From NCBI GenBank assembly GCA_910589415.1, contig OU342637.1, forward strand, positions 25,767,162 through 25,831,161: a stretch of DNA of 64,000 bases. Reading direction: 5' to 3'. The DNA is from Malachius bipustulatus. Taxonomy: Eukaryota > Arthropoda > Insecta > Coleoptera > Melyridae. Position 1 is the first letter of the stretch; each line of letters starts with the position of its first letter. The notes below the pieces were generated by a model that was given only the letters and a program-made list of their open reading frames with translations, made no database searches and had not been told where the DNA came from. Below are positions 30,958-42,677 of this stretch, piece by piece. The translations under genes were made by a program, and so were the position numbers.

Positions 30958-33369
30958 ATGGAACCGAAAAAACATATTAGCAGAATTCTGAGTGTTATTT
31001 TTCTTCTCTTGATCCAGGCAAGCAATCCGCAACTTCACAATTGCAACCAGTATTATATGGGTGATGAGTACTTCCCCCTGTGTCAATGTCGGGCTAAATC
31101 ATTAAAATTAGTTTGTAATAATATCCAATCCTATCAATGGTTCATTGCCTATAAAAGATGTAATATCTTTGGAGCAAACTGTGATTATAGGTATCCTAAA
31201 TCCATGGAAATTAGTAAATGGTCGCTCCAAAAACACTTAGAGGCAGGTTCGCTGGCTAACCTACCAGCCGATTATCAATATTTAGTTTTAACTTTGAGCA
31301 TCACTTCTTCAAATATCAGTGGTATTGACTCGGGAGCATTTTCAGCATATACTAACCTAGAAGAGTTATTTTTACACCATAATGAAATAGAAACTTTAGG
31401 GCGAGGTGTATTTAGTGAACAATCTGCTTTAAACTATCTTGATTTGTCTGACAACAAACTTGAATCAATACATGATGGACTATTTTTACAAGATAAAAAA
31501 ATAAGAACATTGATCCTTTATAATAATAAGATTGATTATCTTGATGATAACTCATTTTATAATTTACCAAAAGTTGTTATAGTTTATTTGGGAAATAACA
31601 AAATTTCAAACATTTCGTCGTTATTGTTTAGACGACAAACTGCGTTGTCATACTTGGATTTATCTCACAACTTTATCGAGATGGTAGAAGAAGGTGCTTT
31701 TAGTAACGTCATAAATCTTGAAGAAATATATTTTCAAAATAATCGAATTAATTCAATACCAAAAGGGCTCTTTCAAACGCAGATAAAGTTAAAAATAGTA
31801 AATCTCTCAAACAACCCTATTGTGACATATTTTCCGTTGAATCAAATTATTGGACATTCTATCAGTCTTGAAAAATTAAATTTCAATAATATATCTCAGT
31901 CGCAGTTAATTCTCGAGAATCTAAACGCAAGCCGTGTTAAATTTTTTTCAGCTAATAATAATAATATAATAAAAATTCCTTCTAAAGCATTTGAGTTAAC
32001 AAACTCTTTAGAATTTATTGATCTAAGTTTCAATCACATTAATTACGTGGACAATAACGCTTTCGGGCAACTACTTAAATTGTTAACTCTAAAACTAAAC
32101 AATAACAACATCGAAACATTATTTTCTGGTACATTTATGTTTCTAAGAGCGTTGACGGAACTGGATCTTTCGTATAATAAAATAAGTTCTTTGCCATTAG
32201 GTCTATTAGACTCGTTTTCCAATATCAGTACGTTGAAACTTTCGCATAACCGATTGAATTATTTGAATAAATTTAATTTTGTGTCATTGAAAAATCTGAG
32301 AACACTACAAATTGACAACAATGCTCTCACTCAACTTGACGGTGTTTCGTCGCTGCCGCAATTGCAGAAAATCTCCCTGCAAAACAACAGCTGGAAGTGC
32401 GAGGAATTGTTCAATTTAATCGAAAAACTCGAGTCGAAATCCGTTACCATTTCAGTAACATCGTCGGAACCAAAAATCGGAAATCACATCAAACAAATTT
32501 CTTGCGATCATAAAGATGTTTACTTTGATATAAACGAAGAAAAACCGAATGAAAATATTTATGAAGAATCATTAAAAAACATGTCGTTGCTGTTTGATAA
32601 ATTGGCAACAAATATTGACAAATCAATAAATGAAAGCCAAAACATGTCTCGATTTAATAATGAGCAATTGCTTCAGAAGTATTTAAATCAAAATAAAATT
32701 ATTTCTGACCACTTTACCAATGTTAGCTCGAAAATATTTACATACTTACAGACCGCACAAGATAACGCTTCATTATCAAATCAGAGATTGGAAGCAGCTT
32801 TTGCAAGCCTTTTCCAAAATGCTTCGTTGTCAAATATCGAATCGAGGGAAGATTTTAAATCGGAACTTTTGACGATTGCGAATTATTTTGAAACCATGAC
32901 ATCTTCATTGGAGTCTATTTCGAGAAGTAATTCTGACAATAATTTGGAATATTTGAAAAAAATGAACGAAATTGCCGATAAATTTGAAAAAAATATGGAC
33001 AAATTCATAAATGAAAGTTCGGAAATATTTGCATTCTTACAGAACGTACAATATAATGTTTCATTATCAAATCAGAGATTGGACACAACTTTAGCAAGCC
33101 TATTTCAGAATGCTTCGTTGTCAAATATCCAATCGATCGAAAAATTTGAATTGGGTGTCAATTTGACGATTGAGAAATATTTTGAAACCGTAAAATCTTC
33201 ATTAGAGTCTATTTCGAGAACTAATTCCGGCAATAATCGGGAATATTTGACAAAAATTAACGAAATATCTGAATCATTGAAAAGTACCATAAAAACCATT
33301 TATACAATGAAAAATGAAAAAATTGAAACTAATAATGAAACATTCAGTTATATTTTTCTTTGTATATAG
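30958..33369 (+). CDS. Gene 4: leucine-rich-repeat protein with two stalk modules, frame lost in the TM
   Basis: 803 residues. Signal peptide, six-cysteine N-cap (NCNQ, LCQC, LVC, RC, NC), about 16 LRRs, C-cap (WKC, SCD). The stalk has two tandem helical modules (nt 32596-32976 and 32977-33267), each with SSxIFxxLQ, NxSLSNQRL and FETxxSSLESIS motifs. The frame stops at FSYIFLCI, eight residues into the TM, because of a 2-bp TA insertion (TGTATATAGGC against TGTATAGGC in gene 6). The bases 32610-32913 are identical to 45784-46087 of gene 6. The product would lack an anchor and tail. It is a secreted variant, a young pseudogene or an assembly error. Confidence 0.85.
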   Translation: MEPKKHISRILSVIFLLLIQASNPQLHNCNQYYMGDEYFPLCQCRAKSLKLVCNNIQSYQWFIAYKRCNIFGANCDYRYPKSMEISKWSLQKHLEAGSLANLPADYQYLVLTLSITSSNISGIDSGAFSAYTNLEELFLHHNEIETLGRGVFSEQSALNYLDLSDNKLESIHDGLFLQDKKIRTLILYNNKIDYLDDNSFYNLPKVVIVYLGNNKISNISSLLFRRQTALSYLDLSHNFIEMVEEGAFSNVINLEEIYFQNNRINSIPKGLFQTQIKLKIVNLSNNPIVTYFPLNQIIGHSISLEKLNFNNISQSQLILENLNASRVKFFSANNNNIIKIPSKAFELTNSLEFIDLSFNHINYVDNNAFGQLLKLLTLKLNNNNIETLFSGTFMFLRALTELDLSYNKISSLPLGLLDSFSNISTLKLSHNRLNYLNKFNFVSLKNLRTLQIDNNALTQLDGVSSLPQLQKISLQNNSWKCEELFNLIEKLESKSVTISVTSSEPKIGNHIKQISCDHKDVYFDINEEKPNENIYEESLKNMSLLFDKLATNIDKSINESQNMSRFNNEQLLQKYLNQNKIISDHFTNVSSKIFTYLQTAQDNASLSNQRLEAAFASLFQNASLSNIESREDFKSELLTIANYFETMTSSLESISRSNSDNNLEYLKKMNEIADKFEKNMDKFINESSEIFAFLQNVQYNVSLSNQRLDTTLASLFQNASLSNIQSIEKFELGVNLTIEKYFETVKSSLESISRTNSGNNREYLTKINEISESLKSTIKTIYTMKNEKIETNNETFSYIFLCI

Positions 33370-33488
33370 GCTTATGTTTACTAATTATTGAAGGTGTGGG
33401 TGTATTCAGTATGCTCTTTAAACAAAGAAATAGATACGAGGATAACCAAAATTGTATGTTAAAAAATATACTGGACGATTCATTATGA
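33370..33488 (+). pseudogene. Out-of-frame TM and tail remnant of gene 4
   Basis: The shifted frame still spells LCLLIIEGVGVFSMLF and then KQRNRYEDNQNCML ... ILDDSL, ending in TGA at 33486-33488. The TM now contains a Glu (GAA) where paralogs have Val (GTA). That is a second change consistent with relaxed constraint. Confidence 0.75.
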
Positions 33489-33918
33489 TTCGTTCTTATA
33501 TTTGGAGTTAGTTTATCGTTTTCATACGTTTTCATTTCCTTAATTATCTATCACCGTTTCCCAAGTTCTTCTAACCGGAATTTTAGATAATAATAATTCT
33601 TATTAAGCATTGACTTGACTGGTTGAATTCTTAAGAGTGTTAAAAAAAAGATCTGCATCAGCAGAAAGTCTCATAGGTGCCTTGATTTTTTTAGAGCTTA
33701 TAAACCTAACTGACTTAATATTTAACTAAGCTGGTGACGCATAAAATTGTATATTTAAGTACAGCAGGATGTTCTTAAAAAAAAAATCCTGCTGGCCTGG
33801 TATGCCAAAAATCATCAGTTTCTTTAATTTTCGTTCTACTTTCAAATAGTAAATAAATGAAAAGAAAAATAATCTAAACCAACCTATATCTATTTTTTTC
33901 AATAGCAGTAGACCAAAA
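33489..33918 (+). repeat. 3' flank of gene 4, shared with gene 6
   Basis: GTTGAATTCTTAAGAGT, GCATCAGCAGAAAGTCTCAT and ATCCTGCTGGCCTGGTATGCC recur after gene 6 (46664-47090). Probably 3' UTR plus duplicated intergenic DNA. Confidence 0.55.
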
Positions 33919-34174
33919 CGATGGTTAAGATGTGATACCACGTATCTGCATTTTCAGTGAAAATGAGTTATACACATTAAAATTCGCAGAAAAATTTGCT
34001 CTATATTTCTGGTGATACCTTGTATGTATTTAACCAATGGATTTCAACAGAATCTCAGTGTAGTGATACCCCGCATTTGTGTTGAGAACTAACTTGTGAG
34101 ATTTCTCGTATCTTCCTCAGTCTTACGTGTTTTGTTTTTTTTTGTATATACGAGGTATCACATCTTAACCATCG
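33919..34174. mobile_element. 256-bp inverted-repeat element, CGATGGTTAAGATGTGATAC ends
   Basis: The terminal ~26 bp are inverted repeats (CGATGGTTAAGATGTGATAC at each end). The gene 6 flank at ~47090 reads CCAAAATGTACCAC without the element, so insertion produced an AAA duplication or a similar short one. Non-coding. Confidence 0.75.
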
Positions 34175-35108
34175 AAATGTACCACAAACACGCCAAATTT
34201 TTGTTCTTAAAAGAATTTGTGTAAAATTGTTTAAACTAATAGAATGATTTTTGTACTTGCTATATGTAAATTGTATATTATAGGCTAGTGTAGAATGTTA
34301 ATATATAGGACTGTATATGAATAACGAGCCGCAAAATTTTTTTGAAAAATGGTGCAAAGAAGTTAAGATGGTTGTTTAATATTTTTAATTTCAAACTAAT
34401 TTTATAACAAATCAACTAATTTTCATTTAATTTAAAAACCCCTCTTTTGTTTGACACATGCATCTACAAATTCCCGATTCTCTACAAATTCACCAATTTT
34501 TTATCAAAACCCATCCTAGGTATAGTTTTAATGAAAAAAGGTCATATCATATTTTGATGATGGAAGATCATAAAAATTCTTAATAACCATAAATATTCAA
34601 CTCATAATTTCAGGAACAAAAAGCATTTTGAAAGTTGGAGGAGGTATTTTGATCAACGCAAGAAATATTTGAAGATACCAACTTTTTTATTATATTTCCG
34701 AAATATAATTTAAGAAGCGAATTTTATGAAACCAATCAAATTATTTAAAAAACATACAGATGATAAAGTGGGCTTTCGAAAATATGTCACAATTTATTGA
34801 ATTATAAAAACAATAATGCCTCAACAACGTACAAGATGGTTAAATTAAGGGCTGAAACCATTTTTCGAAAAGTTCGGGCCAAAATTAGATAAGGAAAATC
34901 ATAGAAAATATAACAATAGTATAAATTAATTAGGTATTCTCTATTTATATAATTCTCTATATGTATATGTAATATATTGATTATTTATTTGTTTCGTAGT
35001 ATTATTTATTATCTTTATATAATATATTTAAAAATAATATTGTTTTATTAACTTTAGTGTTGTTCAATAAACCAGATTTGCCGTTGTTGATATAATTCTA
35101 TTATAAAT
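34175..35108 (+). repeat. Distal 3' flank of gene 4, homologous to 47100-48960 of gene 6
   Basis: AATGTACCACAAACACGCC, GCAAAGAAGTTAAGATGG, CCCCTCTTTTGTTTGACA and AAAAGCATTTTGAAAGTT recur in order after gene 6. It gives the empty-site text for the MITE, solo LTR and inverted-repeat element found there. Confidence 0.6.
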
Positions 35109-35673
35109 GGTGATCAGTAACTCGCGCAATCAGAGCATGCTGCGGTAAATTTCACTTTTTAAGAGAGGTAAATTTTCTTACTGCAGTGTTGTAATTTCTT
35201 TTATTCCAAAGATATGACCATTTTTGTAAAAAAAAAATACGTGGCAACACTGCACTGAACTTGTAAATAAGTTCGGGTTAGATGGTTTTGTTATTATTTT
35301 TATTTCCATGGCAATGAAGGCATTTGAATATTTTACATTCTAAGTTGAGTTTAGGGGGTTGCCAAACTTCAAATTTCGTTCAGATTTAGGTATGGTTTCA
35401 ATTTCCAACATTCTCAATTCCTCTGTAAAGAGGTTTTGTGGGAAAAAAATTTATGAATTATATGGTGTCCGTTCCAGACATTACAGTAACCTGAATTTTT
35501 CATTAATTTTTAACACGGTTATTGAAAAAAATACCTTTAAACTCGGATGAGGGAAACTCTGTAACTTGAAAACCAACCGTTGGATTCAATTTTTTTTGCA
35601 GAATATCCTTAATTTTAATGGGCTCTATATCGACCTGTATTCGGAGTGCGCGAGTTACTGATCACCCTGTATA
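35109..35673. mobile_element. Inverted-repeat element with GGTGATCAGTAACTCGCGCA ends
   Basis: The terminal 20 bp are perfect inverted repeats, and the right end continues into CCTGTATA. It sits just upstream of the gene 5 promoter. The 63-codon frame inside does not resemble a known protein. Confidence 0.7.
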
Positions 35674-35746
35674 ATAATATAAGTCAATAAAAATAACAAT
35701 GAACAATTATTATTCGAATCTTAAATGCAATTATCTAAAAAAAAAG

Positions 35747-35938
35747 CGTCACTTCCCGAGAGATAAGACAAACAGACAACACATAGAAGACAATCAATCC
35801 CATAACACGTTAATATTCAACTGGAATATTTGCATTTTTACTTATTAAGCAGAGTATTGAATTTGTTAGCTGTGAATCAGTGCTTATTGGAAATAAATGA
35901 ACTCCATAGTTTGAAAGTACCGAAGAAAAAGTTTTAAC
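35747..35938 (+). promoter_or_regulatory. Gene 5 promoter block and non-coding first exon
   Basis: CGTCACTTCCCGAGAGATAA is at 35747-35766 after GCAATTATCTAAAAAAA. The initiator-like ATCAGTGC is at 35876-35883. The first exon ends at the donor TTAACGTAAGTA (intron 35939-37194). Confidence 0.65.
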
Positions 35939-37197
35939 GTAAGTATAATAGTTTTACGTATTTTTGCATATCATTTTGGGCTAAAAAATTGTCAATAATC
36001 ATTATTGAATAACGACCATTTCTAAAATGAAAATAAATTTTATATCACTTCGTTGTCACAGATCAGATCGATAACAGAAAGATGTCCTCTATAAATAACC
36101 AAAAGATGGAAACCAAAGAGCATTAGTTTTAAGCGCATTAATCCAGAGCCTTAACATTTTGGCCTTAAATTGAAGATGGAATTTTTTTAGCTGAGACTAA
36201 GCAAATCAAGATCCAACTGCCCACCTACCCACCTATCAGTAAATTGGCTCAACAACACAGATAAGGTTTTTTTTATAATTATTCGCATCCACTTTTCATC
36301 ATCTGTTTTCTTTCATCTAATGACATTGTTAGAAATCGTCATCATCAGCTGTTATTTTTTATTACGTTTTTTTTTTTTTTTTTTGGAGTCACTACTAGTT
36401 TGGAGATCGTGTGTCACAGCAATAAGCCAGACGCAGGCAGTTGTTATCTACCTGCGAGCTGACGACATGGTCTCTCTCGGTGCTCGTATAAAACCAGTCG
36501 CTATAGTTACTTAATTATTAATCTTTTTTGTTATAATTATTATTATTGTCGAATAACAAAACTATTATTTGCTTAAAATCTACTTATTTGATTAATTGTT
36601 AACAATATATTTAAGATCTTCCCGTTTTGTTTTAAGCGTATAGGTACCTGTTCTTTGTTTCCTCTTTCACCACAATGCTGGCTGAAATATTCCAATAGAG
36701 TTGAAAACGAAAAAATCGAGAAATGGTTGGAAAATTTTCGCATAACTTCCGAACCTATCGACAAACGGTTTTCAGTTTTTGATTCGTTGTCAATTATTGA
36801 GAATAAAAAAAAAACAATGAAATCCTGTGATAATATTTCGATTAAGTGAATACACTAGCTAATTATAATGCGCGCTTATGTAATTGACCTCTCATACGCA
36901 GAAATGTATTTTTTGCTACTTCGCCGTATTTTGGTATTTGCATAATTATAGTAATGTTCACATTACAGTGGTGTAGTTGTTTTTACTATTATTATTATGC
37001 AACCTACAAGGTCATTATGCATTAGGGCCATTTTATTGTCTTGGATAGACAAACTTTGTTTTACCCAAGCCGTATTCCTAAGCGTGCAGATTCATTGGAT
37101 CAAAGTAAAAGTAGGTTGAATATAAATCGATAGCCGTACTGACAATCAGGTAATTATATTATTTGCCTTCTAATATATAAAACCTTTGTTTCAGAAA
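35939..37197 (+). other. Gene 5 intron
   Basis: The ends match the introns of the neighbours. The middle (about 36180-36960) has no counterpart in them, contains an 18-T run at 36367-36384 and no recognisable element termini. Short frames there are not supported by anything. It ends in TTTGTTTCAG at 37194. Confidence 0.5.
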
Positions 37198-39399
37198 ATG
37201 GTGTCGAAAAAACATATCAGCAGAGTTCTGGGTGTTCTCCTCCTGATCCAGGCACCACATCTCGTATACAATAATTGCACCGAGTATAGTATTGGTAATG
37301 AGTACTTATCCTTGTGTCAGTGTCAGGCTACATCATTACAATTAGTTTGTTATAACGTACAATTTGGCGATCAATGGTTCATTAAATATGAAGCATGTGA
37401 TCTTGATTTATTTGGAAGCAATGTTTGTAACTATAAGTATCCTAAATCAGTTGTAATTGAGCAATGGTTGCTCCAAAAACATTTAGATGCAGATTCTCTG
37501 GCTTACCTACCAACCGATTATAAATTTTTAGTTTTAACTTTGAGCATCACTTCGTCAAATATTAGTGGCATCGACTCGGGATCATTTGCATCCTATACTA
37601 ATTTAGAAACGTTGGTTTTAAACAATAACGAAATAGAAACTTTAGAGCGAGGTGTATTTAGTAAACAATCGGCTTTAGACTATCTTGATTTGTCTAACAA
37701 CAAACTTCAATCAATACATGATGGACTATTTTTAGAAGACAAAAAAATCAAAACATTAAAGCTTAACAACAATAAGATTAGTTATCTTGATGGTGACTCA
37801 TTTTACAATTTACCAAAAGTTGCTAAAATTTATTTGGGAAATAACAAAATTTCAAGCATTTCGTTGTTATTGTTTAGACGACAAACTGCGTTGTCATACT
37901 TGGATTTATCTCACAACTTTATCGAGATGGTAGAAGAAACTGTTTTTAGTGACGTCACAAATCTTGAAGAGATTTATTTACAAAGTAATCGAATTGTTTC
38001 AATACCAAAAGGTCTCTTTCAGACGCAGGAAAATTTAAGAATAGTAGATCTCTCAAACAACCCTATTGTTACATATTTTCCGTTGAATCAAATTATTGGA
38101 CATTCTATCAGTCTTGAAAAATTAAATTTCAATAATATATCTCAGTCGCAGTTAATTCTCGAGAATCTAAATGCAAGCCGTGTTAAAGTGTTTTCTGCTA
38201 ATAATAATAATATAATAAAAATTCCTTCTAAAGCCTTTGAGTTAACAAGCTTTTTAGAATTTATTGATCTAAGTTTCAATTATATTAACTACGTGGACAA
38301 TAACGCTTTCGGGCGACTATTTAAATTGTTAACTCTAAAACTAAACAATAACGACATCGAAACATTATTTTCTGGTACATTTATGTTTCTAAGAGCGTTG
38401 ACGGAACTGGATCTTTCGTATAATAAAATAAGTTTTTTGCCATTAGGTTTACTAGACTCTTGTTCCAATCTCGCTACCTTGAGAGTTTCGCATAACCGAT
38501 TGAAATATTTGAATAAATTTAATTTTGTGTCATTGAAAAATCTGAAAACATTACAAATTGACAACAATGCTCTCACTCAACTTGATGGTGTTTCGTCGCT
38601 GCCGCAATTGCAGGAAATCTCCCTGCAAAACAACAGCTGGAAGTGCGAGGAATTGTTCAATTTAATCGAAAAACTCGAGTCGAAATCCGTTACCATTTCA
38701 GTAACATCATCGGAACCACCAATAGGCCATCACATCAAACAAATTTCTTGCGATCATAAAGATGTTTACTTTGATATAAACGAAGAAAAACCAGAGGAAA
38801 ATCTTTACGAAGAATCGTTAAAAAACATGTCGTTGCGGTTTGATAAATTAGCCAAAAATATGGACAAATTCATAAATGAAAGTCAAAGAAAATATTTAAA
38901 TCAAAATCAAAGGATTTCTGACCACTTTATCAATATTAGCTCTGAAATATTTATATACTTACACAACGCACAAGATAATGCTTCCTTATCAAATCAGAGA
39001 TTAGAAGCGACTTTTGCAAGGCTGTTTCAAAATGCAACGTTGTCAAATATCGAATCGAGGGAAGATTTTAAATCGGGACTTTTGACGATTGAGAAATATT
39101 TTGAAACCATAACATCATCATTGGAGTCTATTTCTAGCACTAATTCTGGTAATAATCAGGAATATTTGAAAAAAATGAATGAAATTGTCGATACACTTAA
39201 GGATACCGTTGGTAAAATCAAAAATGAAAAAACTGAAACTAATAATGAAACATTCAGTTATATTTTTCTGTGCATAGGTTTATGTTTACTAATTATTGTA
39301 GGTGTAGGTGTATTCAGAAATTTCTTTAAACAAAGAAATAGGTACGAGGATAACCAAAATTGTATGATAAGAAATATATTGGACGATTCATTATTATGA
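37198..39399 (+). CDS. Gene 5: intact membrane leucine-rich-repeat protein, one stalk module
   Basis: 733 residues, full-length frame. Signal peptide (MVSKKHISRVLGVLLLIQAP), six-cysteine N-cap (NCTE, LCQC, LVC, ACDL, VCNY; the C5-C6 loop is two residues longer than in gene 2), about 16 LRRs, C-cap (WKC, SCD), one helical stalk module (nt 38842-39189), a TM segment at about 687-710 (YIFLCIGLCLLIIVGVGVF) and a tail KQRNRYEDN ... ILDDSLL with one extra Leu. The LRR block around nt 38330-38430 is nearly identical to genes 2 and 3, which suggests gene conversion. A type I cell-surface protein with unknown ligand. The conserved short tail could be a sorting or adaptor-binding signal (inference). 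Confidence 0.93.
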   Translation: MVSKKHISRVLGVLLLIQAPHLVYNNCTEYSIGNEYLSLCQCQATSLQLVCYNVQFGDQWFIKYEACDLDLFGSNVCNYKYPKSVVIEQWLLQKHLDADSLAYLPTDYKFLVLTLSITSSNISGIDSGSFASYTNLETLVLNNNEIETLERGVFSKQSALDYLDLSNNKLQSIHDGLFLEDKKIKTLKLNNNKISYLDGDSFYNLPKVAKIYLGNNKISSISLLLFRRQTALSYLDLSHNFIEMVEETVFSDVTNLEEIYLQSNRIVSIPKGLFQTQENLRIVDLSNNPIVTYFPLNQIIGHSISLEKLNFNNISQSQLILENLNASRVKVFSANNNNIIKIPSKAFELTSFLEFIDLSFNYINYVDNNAFGRLFKLLTLKLNNNDIETLFSGTFMFLRALTELDLSYNKISFLPLGLLDSCSNLATLRVSHNRLKYLNKFNFVSLKNLKTLQIDNNALTQLDGVSSLPQLQEISLQNNSWKCEELFNLIEKLESKSVTISVTSSEPPIGHHIKQISCDHKDVYFDINEEKPEENLYEESLKNMSLRFDKLAKNMDKFINESQRKYLNQNQRISDHFINISSEIFIYLHNAQDNASLSNQRLEATFARLFQNATLSNIESREDFKSGLLTIEKYFETITSSLESISSTNSGNNQEYLKKMNEIVDTLKDTVGKIKNEKTETNNETFSYIFLCIGLCLLIIVGVGVFRNFFKQRNRYEDNQNCMIRNILDDSLL

Positions 39400-40782
39400 T
39401 TCCATTTTTATTATTTGGAGATTTTTGTTTTCATAGGTTCTCATATCCTTAATTAGCTATCTAGATTTCCCAATAAACTTGTAACAGGAATTATAGTTAA
39501 TAAAACGTGAACATTGACTTATTGAATTGTTGACAGTGTTAAAAAGCAGATCTACATCAGCAGAAAATTTACCAATTTACAAACGTAGTTTTTATTATTC
39601 TACATTAAAAAATTTTATATCAAAGTCCTGCTGAAAATCCTGCTACATCTAGCCTAGATGTATTCCAGGATTGATATTTCAGAACCAAAAAAATCCTTCT
39701 AGGATTCTTATTTCATGATAAATTCAAAAACTATCCTTATAGGACAACAAAGATAGTGCAACCCTTCTGGGACTTGACAACCCTGCATTTTCCATCAGAT
39801 ATTTTTCAATTAATTCAATTGCCCAATCGGGCGAACATCTGACCTGGAAACTATTTTTTTTAAATAGAAAAATATAGTCCAAAATTTACCGTTAACATGC
39901 CTAAAATAGGGACCAATAATAGACCTTCAAATAGAGATTATGTCTTGAATCAAGTCGCTTATACTCACAAAATCGGAAGTATTATTATTAACACAAAGCA
40001 TTTAATAATAATTTTTTTACTGAAGTGATATGTACCTACCTATGATGTATTAAAAATATTAAAATTAAAGAAATAAGGGTTAAAAATGCATTCTAAATCA
40101 GAAACATAACGCTAAAAATTAATTTAAAATTAAGGCTATTTTTGTATTCATTAATATTAGAATATGACATAATTGTGTAAATTTGTTAAAACTAGAATTA
40201 GTTTTGTACTAGTATAGTGTGAATTGTATAATATAGGCTAGTGTTAAATGCTGGCATAGGCCTGTCAACGAAATTTTTTTGAAAAATGTTGCAAAAAAAT
40301 TGATATTGTCGAATTTTTAATTTTTACAATTTGGGAACAAATTAACTAATTTGAAAATGCATTTTAATCCATAACGTTTTTGAACAGAATCTTTCGTGTA
40401 TAGTTTTGAAGAAAAAGGTTTTATTTACAAATTTTGATTACTTATAATGGTAGCTCTTAAAAATTCAAAATAACCAGAAAAATTCAACTTATAAAAATTA
40501 AAGTTAGAGGAAAAATTACTTTTTTTATATCTTTCCGAAATAACTTCTAAAAGTATGTCTCCGCGATCAATTGAATTATTAAGAAAGTGCTGCTCGTTCG
40601 AAAACGAACGAGGGTGAAATTAGGGACTGAACCATTTTTCAAGAAGTTTTTCGGGCTAAAATTAGATAAATAAAATCTTATAAAAAATAATATTGTATTA
40701 CGTAATACATTGATTATGTTTCTTTTATAATTTTATTTAATATCTTTATATACCTACTTAATATGTATATGTAAAAAAATAT
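39400..40782 (+). repeat. 3' flank of gene 5, uninterrupted form
   Basis: It follows the gene 2 flank without the palindrome present at 15957-16695 and without the hairpin at 16997-17054, so it is the reference copy for both. It ends near AGATAAATAAAATC and AT-rich text. Confidence 0.55.
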
Positions 40783-41692
40783 TATACAAGGTATCCCTGA
40801 AATGACTACAGCTCTCTACCAAATGTTTCACTGATGAAACTAAGTCGATTTAAGTCAACTTATCTCAGTCCAAAGCTGCTTGCTTTGGCAGCTCAGGAGA
40901 TGTCAAACTGTGAATTCTAAAATTGTAATTTGGTTATAAAAACTAAACCCCTGAAGCGATTGTGATAAAATTTTGTATCAAGTTATGGTTTTAAATGAAA
41001 TTTTTTTACCGTAGTTGACTCCGTTTCTACAAAAAAGTAGTCTTTATAAAAGTCGCATAACCGTACCGTTTAGTAGATAATCGCATAATCGCATTTGAAT
41101 GTTAATTTTCATAGGAAATTTCGCATTCTTTTTAATAAGATTTTCTTGATTTGCAAAAAATAATAAAATTAATTTACATTTCAACATTTGAACATTCTTA
41201 ATCATAATTACATATATAATTTTATTATTTAATGCAAATCAAGAAAATCTTATTAAAAAGAATGCGAAATTTCCTATAAAAATCAACATTCAAGTGCGAT
41301 TATCTTCTAAACGATAAGACTAGGCGACTTTTGTCAAGAGTACATTTTCTTCTAGAAAATGAGACGATTAATCTACGCTCGTTATTTAAATTTTTATAAT
41401 TTCATTGACATAGAATTTCAAAGGATGTGAAACTTAAAAAAACCCATTATCTACGCCAATGAATTAACTTCATGAGTAATTTTAGTATTGCATATTTTGT
41501 CCTATAAAACCATAACGTCATACCAAATCAGCGGCTTATGTTTTATATAAAAAAAAACAATTCAGATTTGACACTTTGATATATCCTAGCGGTCAAACCA
41601 AGCAGCTTTGGACTGAGATAAGTTGACTTATCTCAGTCCAATTATCTCATGAATTTGACTGAAGATAAGTCTTTCAGGAACACCCTCTATTA
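40783..41692. mobile_element. Palindromic element with a 45-bp perfect inner stem
   Basis: The ends TACAAGGTATCCCTGAAA and TTTCAGGAACACCCTCTATTA are mirrored, with GTCAACTTATCTCAGTCC inside both arms. 41111-41155 and 41233-41277 are exact 45-bp reverse complements. Non-coding. Confidence 0.8.
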
Positions 41693-41825
41693 CCTACTTT
41701 TCCAATGATTAATTAAAAGTTCTCTGATCGACACAACTTCGGATGGTCAAGACGGATTGCTATAATTTAATCGACCCTGTCTTAAATAGTTGTCCCCCTG
41801 TCTATGGGATGCAAAAACGGTCTCC
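41693..41825. other. Short spacer
   Basis: It contains the fragment TTTAATCGACCCTGTCTTAA, an isolated repeat arm end. Nothing else was seen. Confidence 0.4.
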
Positions 41826-42585
41826 GTGAACGGTCCAATAGATCCTGAAATTGTGAGTTTAAACCAAAATAAAAATAAAACTAGTCATTTTTATAAATTT
41901 AATTAATTTTCTATTGACGTGTATTTTTTATGCAGGGTGTTACTTGCCTCAGTAACGACGACGTTGTCTATTTTTGAAACAGGACACCTTGTATATTATT
42001 GTATTTCCATATTTCCTTAGAAAATCCAATTTTTCAGTTGCGGTTTAAATTGAGTAGGTTTTGAGTTATAAAGAAGTGAAAATGGCCATTTTTTATTTTG
42101 AAAGAAGAGTACGCATCGGAAACAGCTTCAAATATCGGAAATTGGCCTTACATGATTGTCCTTACCTTAACTTTTTACATGGTATCCTTATAAGTTGTTT
42201 TAATTTTTATATACAGGATGATGAAAAATCTGATAATTTCATCACCTTTTAAAATTTAAACCACATACATAGTACGATAACAATACCACCTGATAAGTTA
42301 AGGTAAGGACAATCAAAACGGAAAATTGCGATTTTTACTTGTTTTTAACTCATAACTTACTCAATTTAAACTGCAACTGTGAAAACCATTCTGATTAGAT
42401 TTTCTCGGGAAAGATGAAAATCCAATAATTTACAGGGCGTCCTTTTTTAAAAAATAGCCAATGTCGTCATTACTGACCCATCGCACACCGGGTTTTTAAA
42501 AAATGTTAAAAAATTACAAAATTTGCCTATTTTGGAATTTTTTTCAAAACTCACAATTTATAAACTTACTGGACCGTACCCGGAT
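41826..42585. mobile_element. Complete palindrome of family A
   Basis: The left GAACGGTCCAATAG and AAATTGTGAGTTT and the right CTCACAATTTATAAAC and GGACCGTAC are mirrored. Inner motifs (AACGACGACGTTGTC / AATGTCGTCATTACTGA, TTACCTTAACTT / AAGTTAAGGTAA) pair across the middle. The 63-codon frame at 42061 lies in an arm. Confidence 0.7.
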
Positions 42586-42677
42586 TTTTTCCACAAGGAT
42601 GTTATAATTATGTAGAAAAGTAAATCCATAATATAAAATATAAAGGATTATACAATTATCTAAATTCTAAATTAAAG

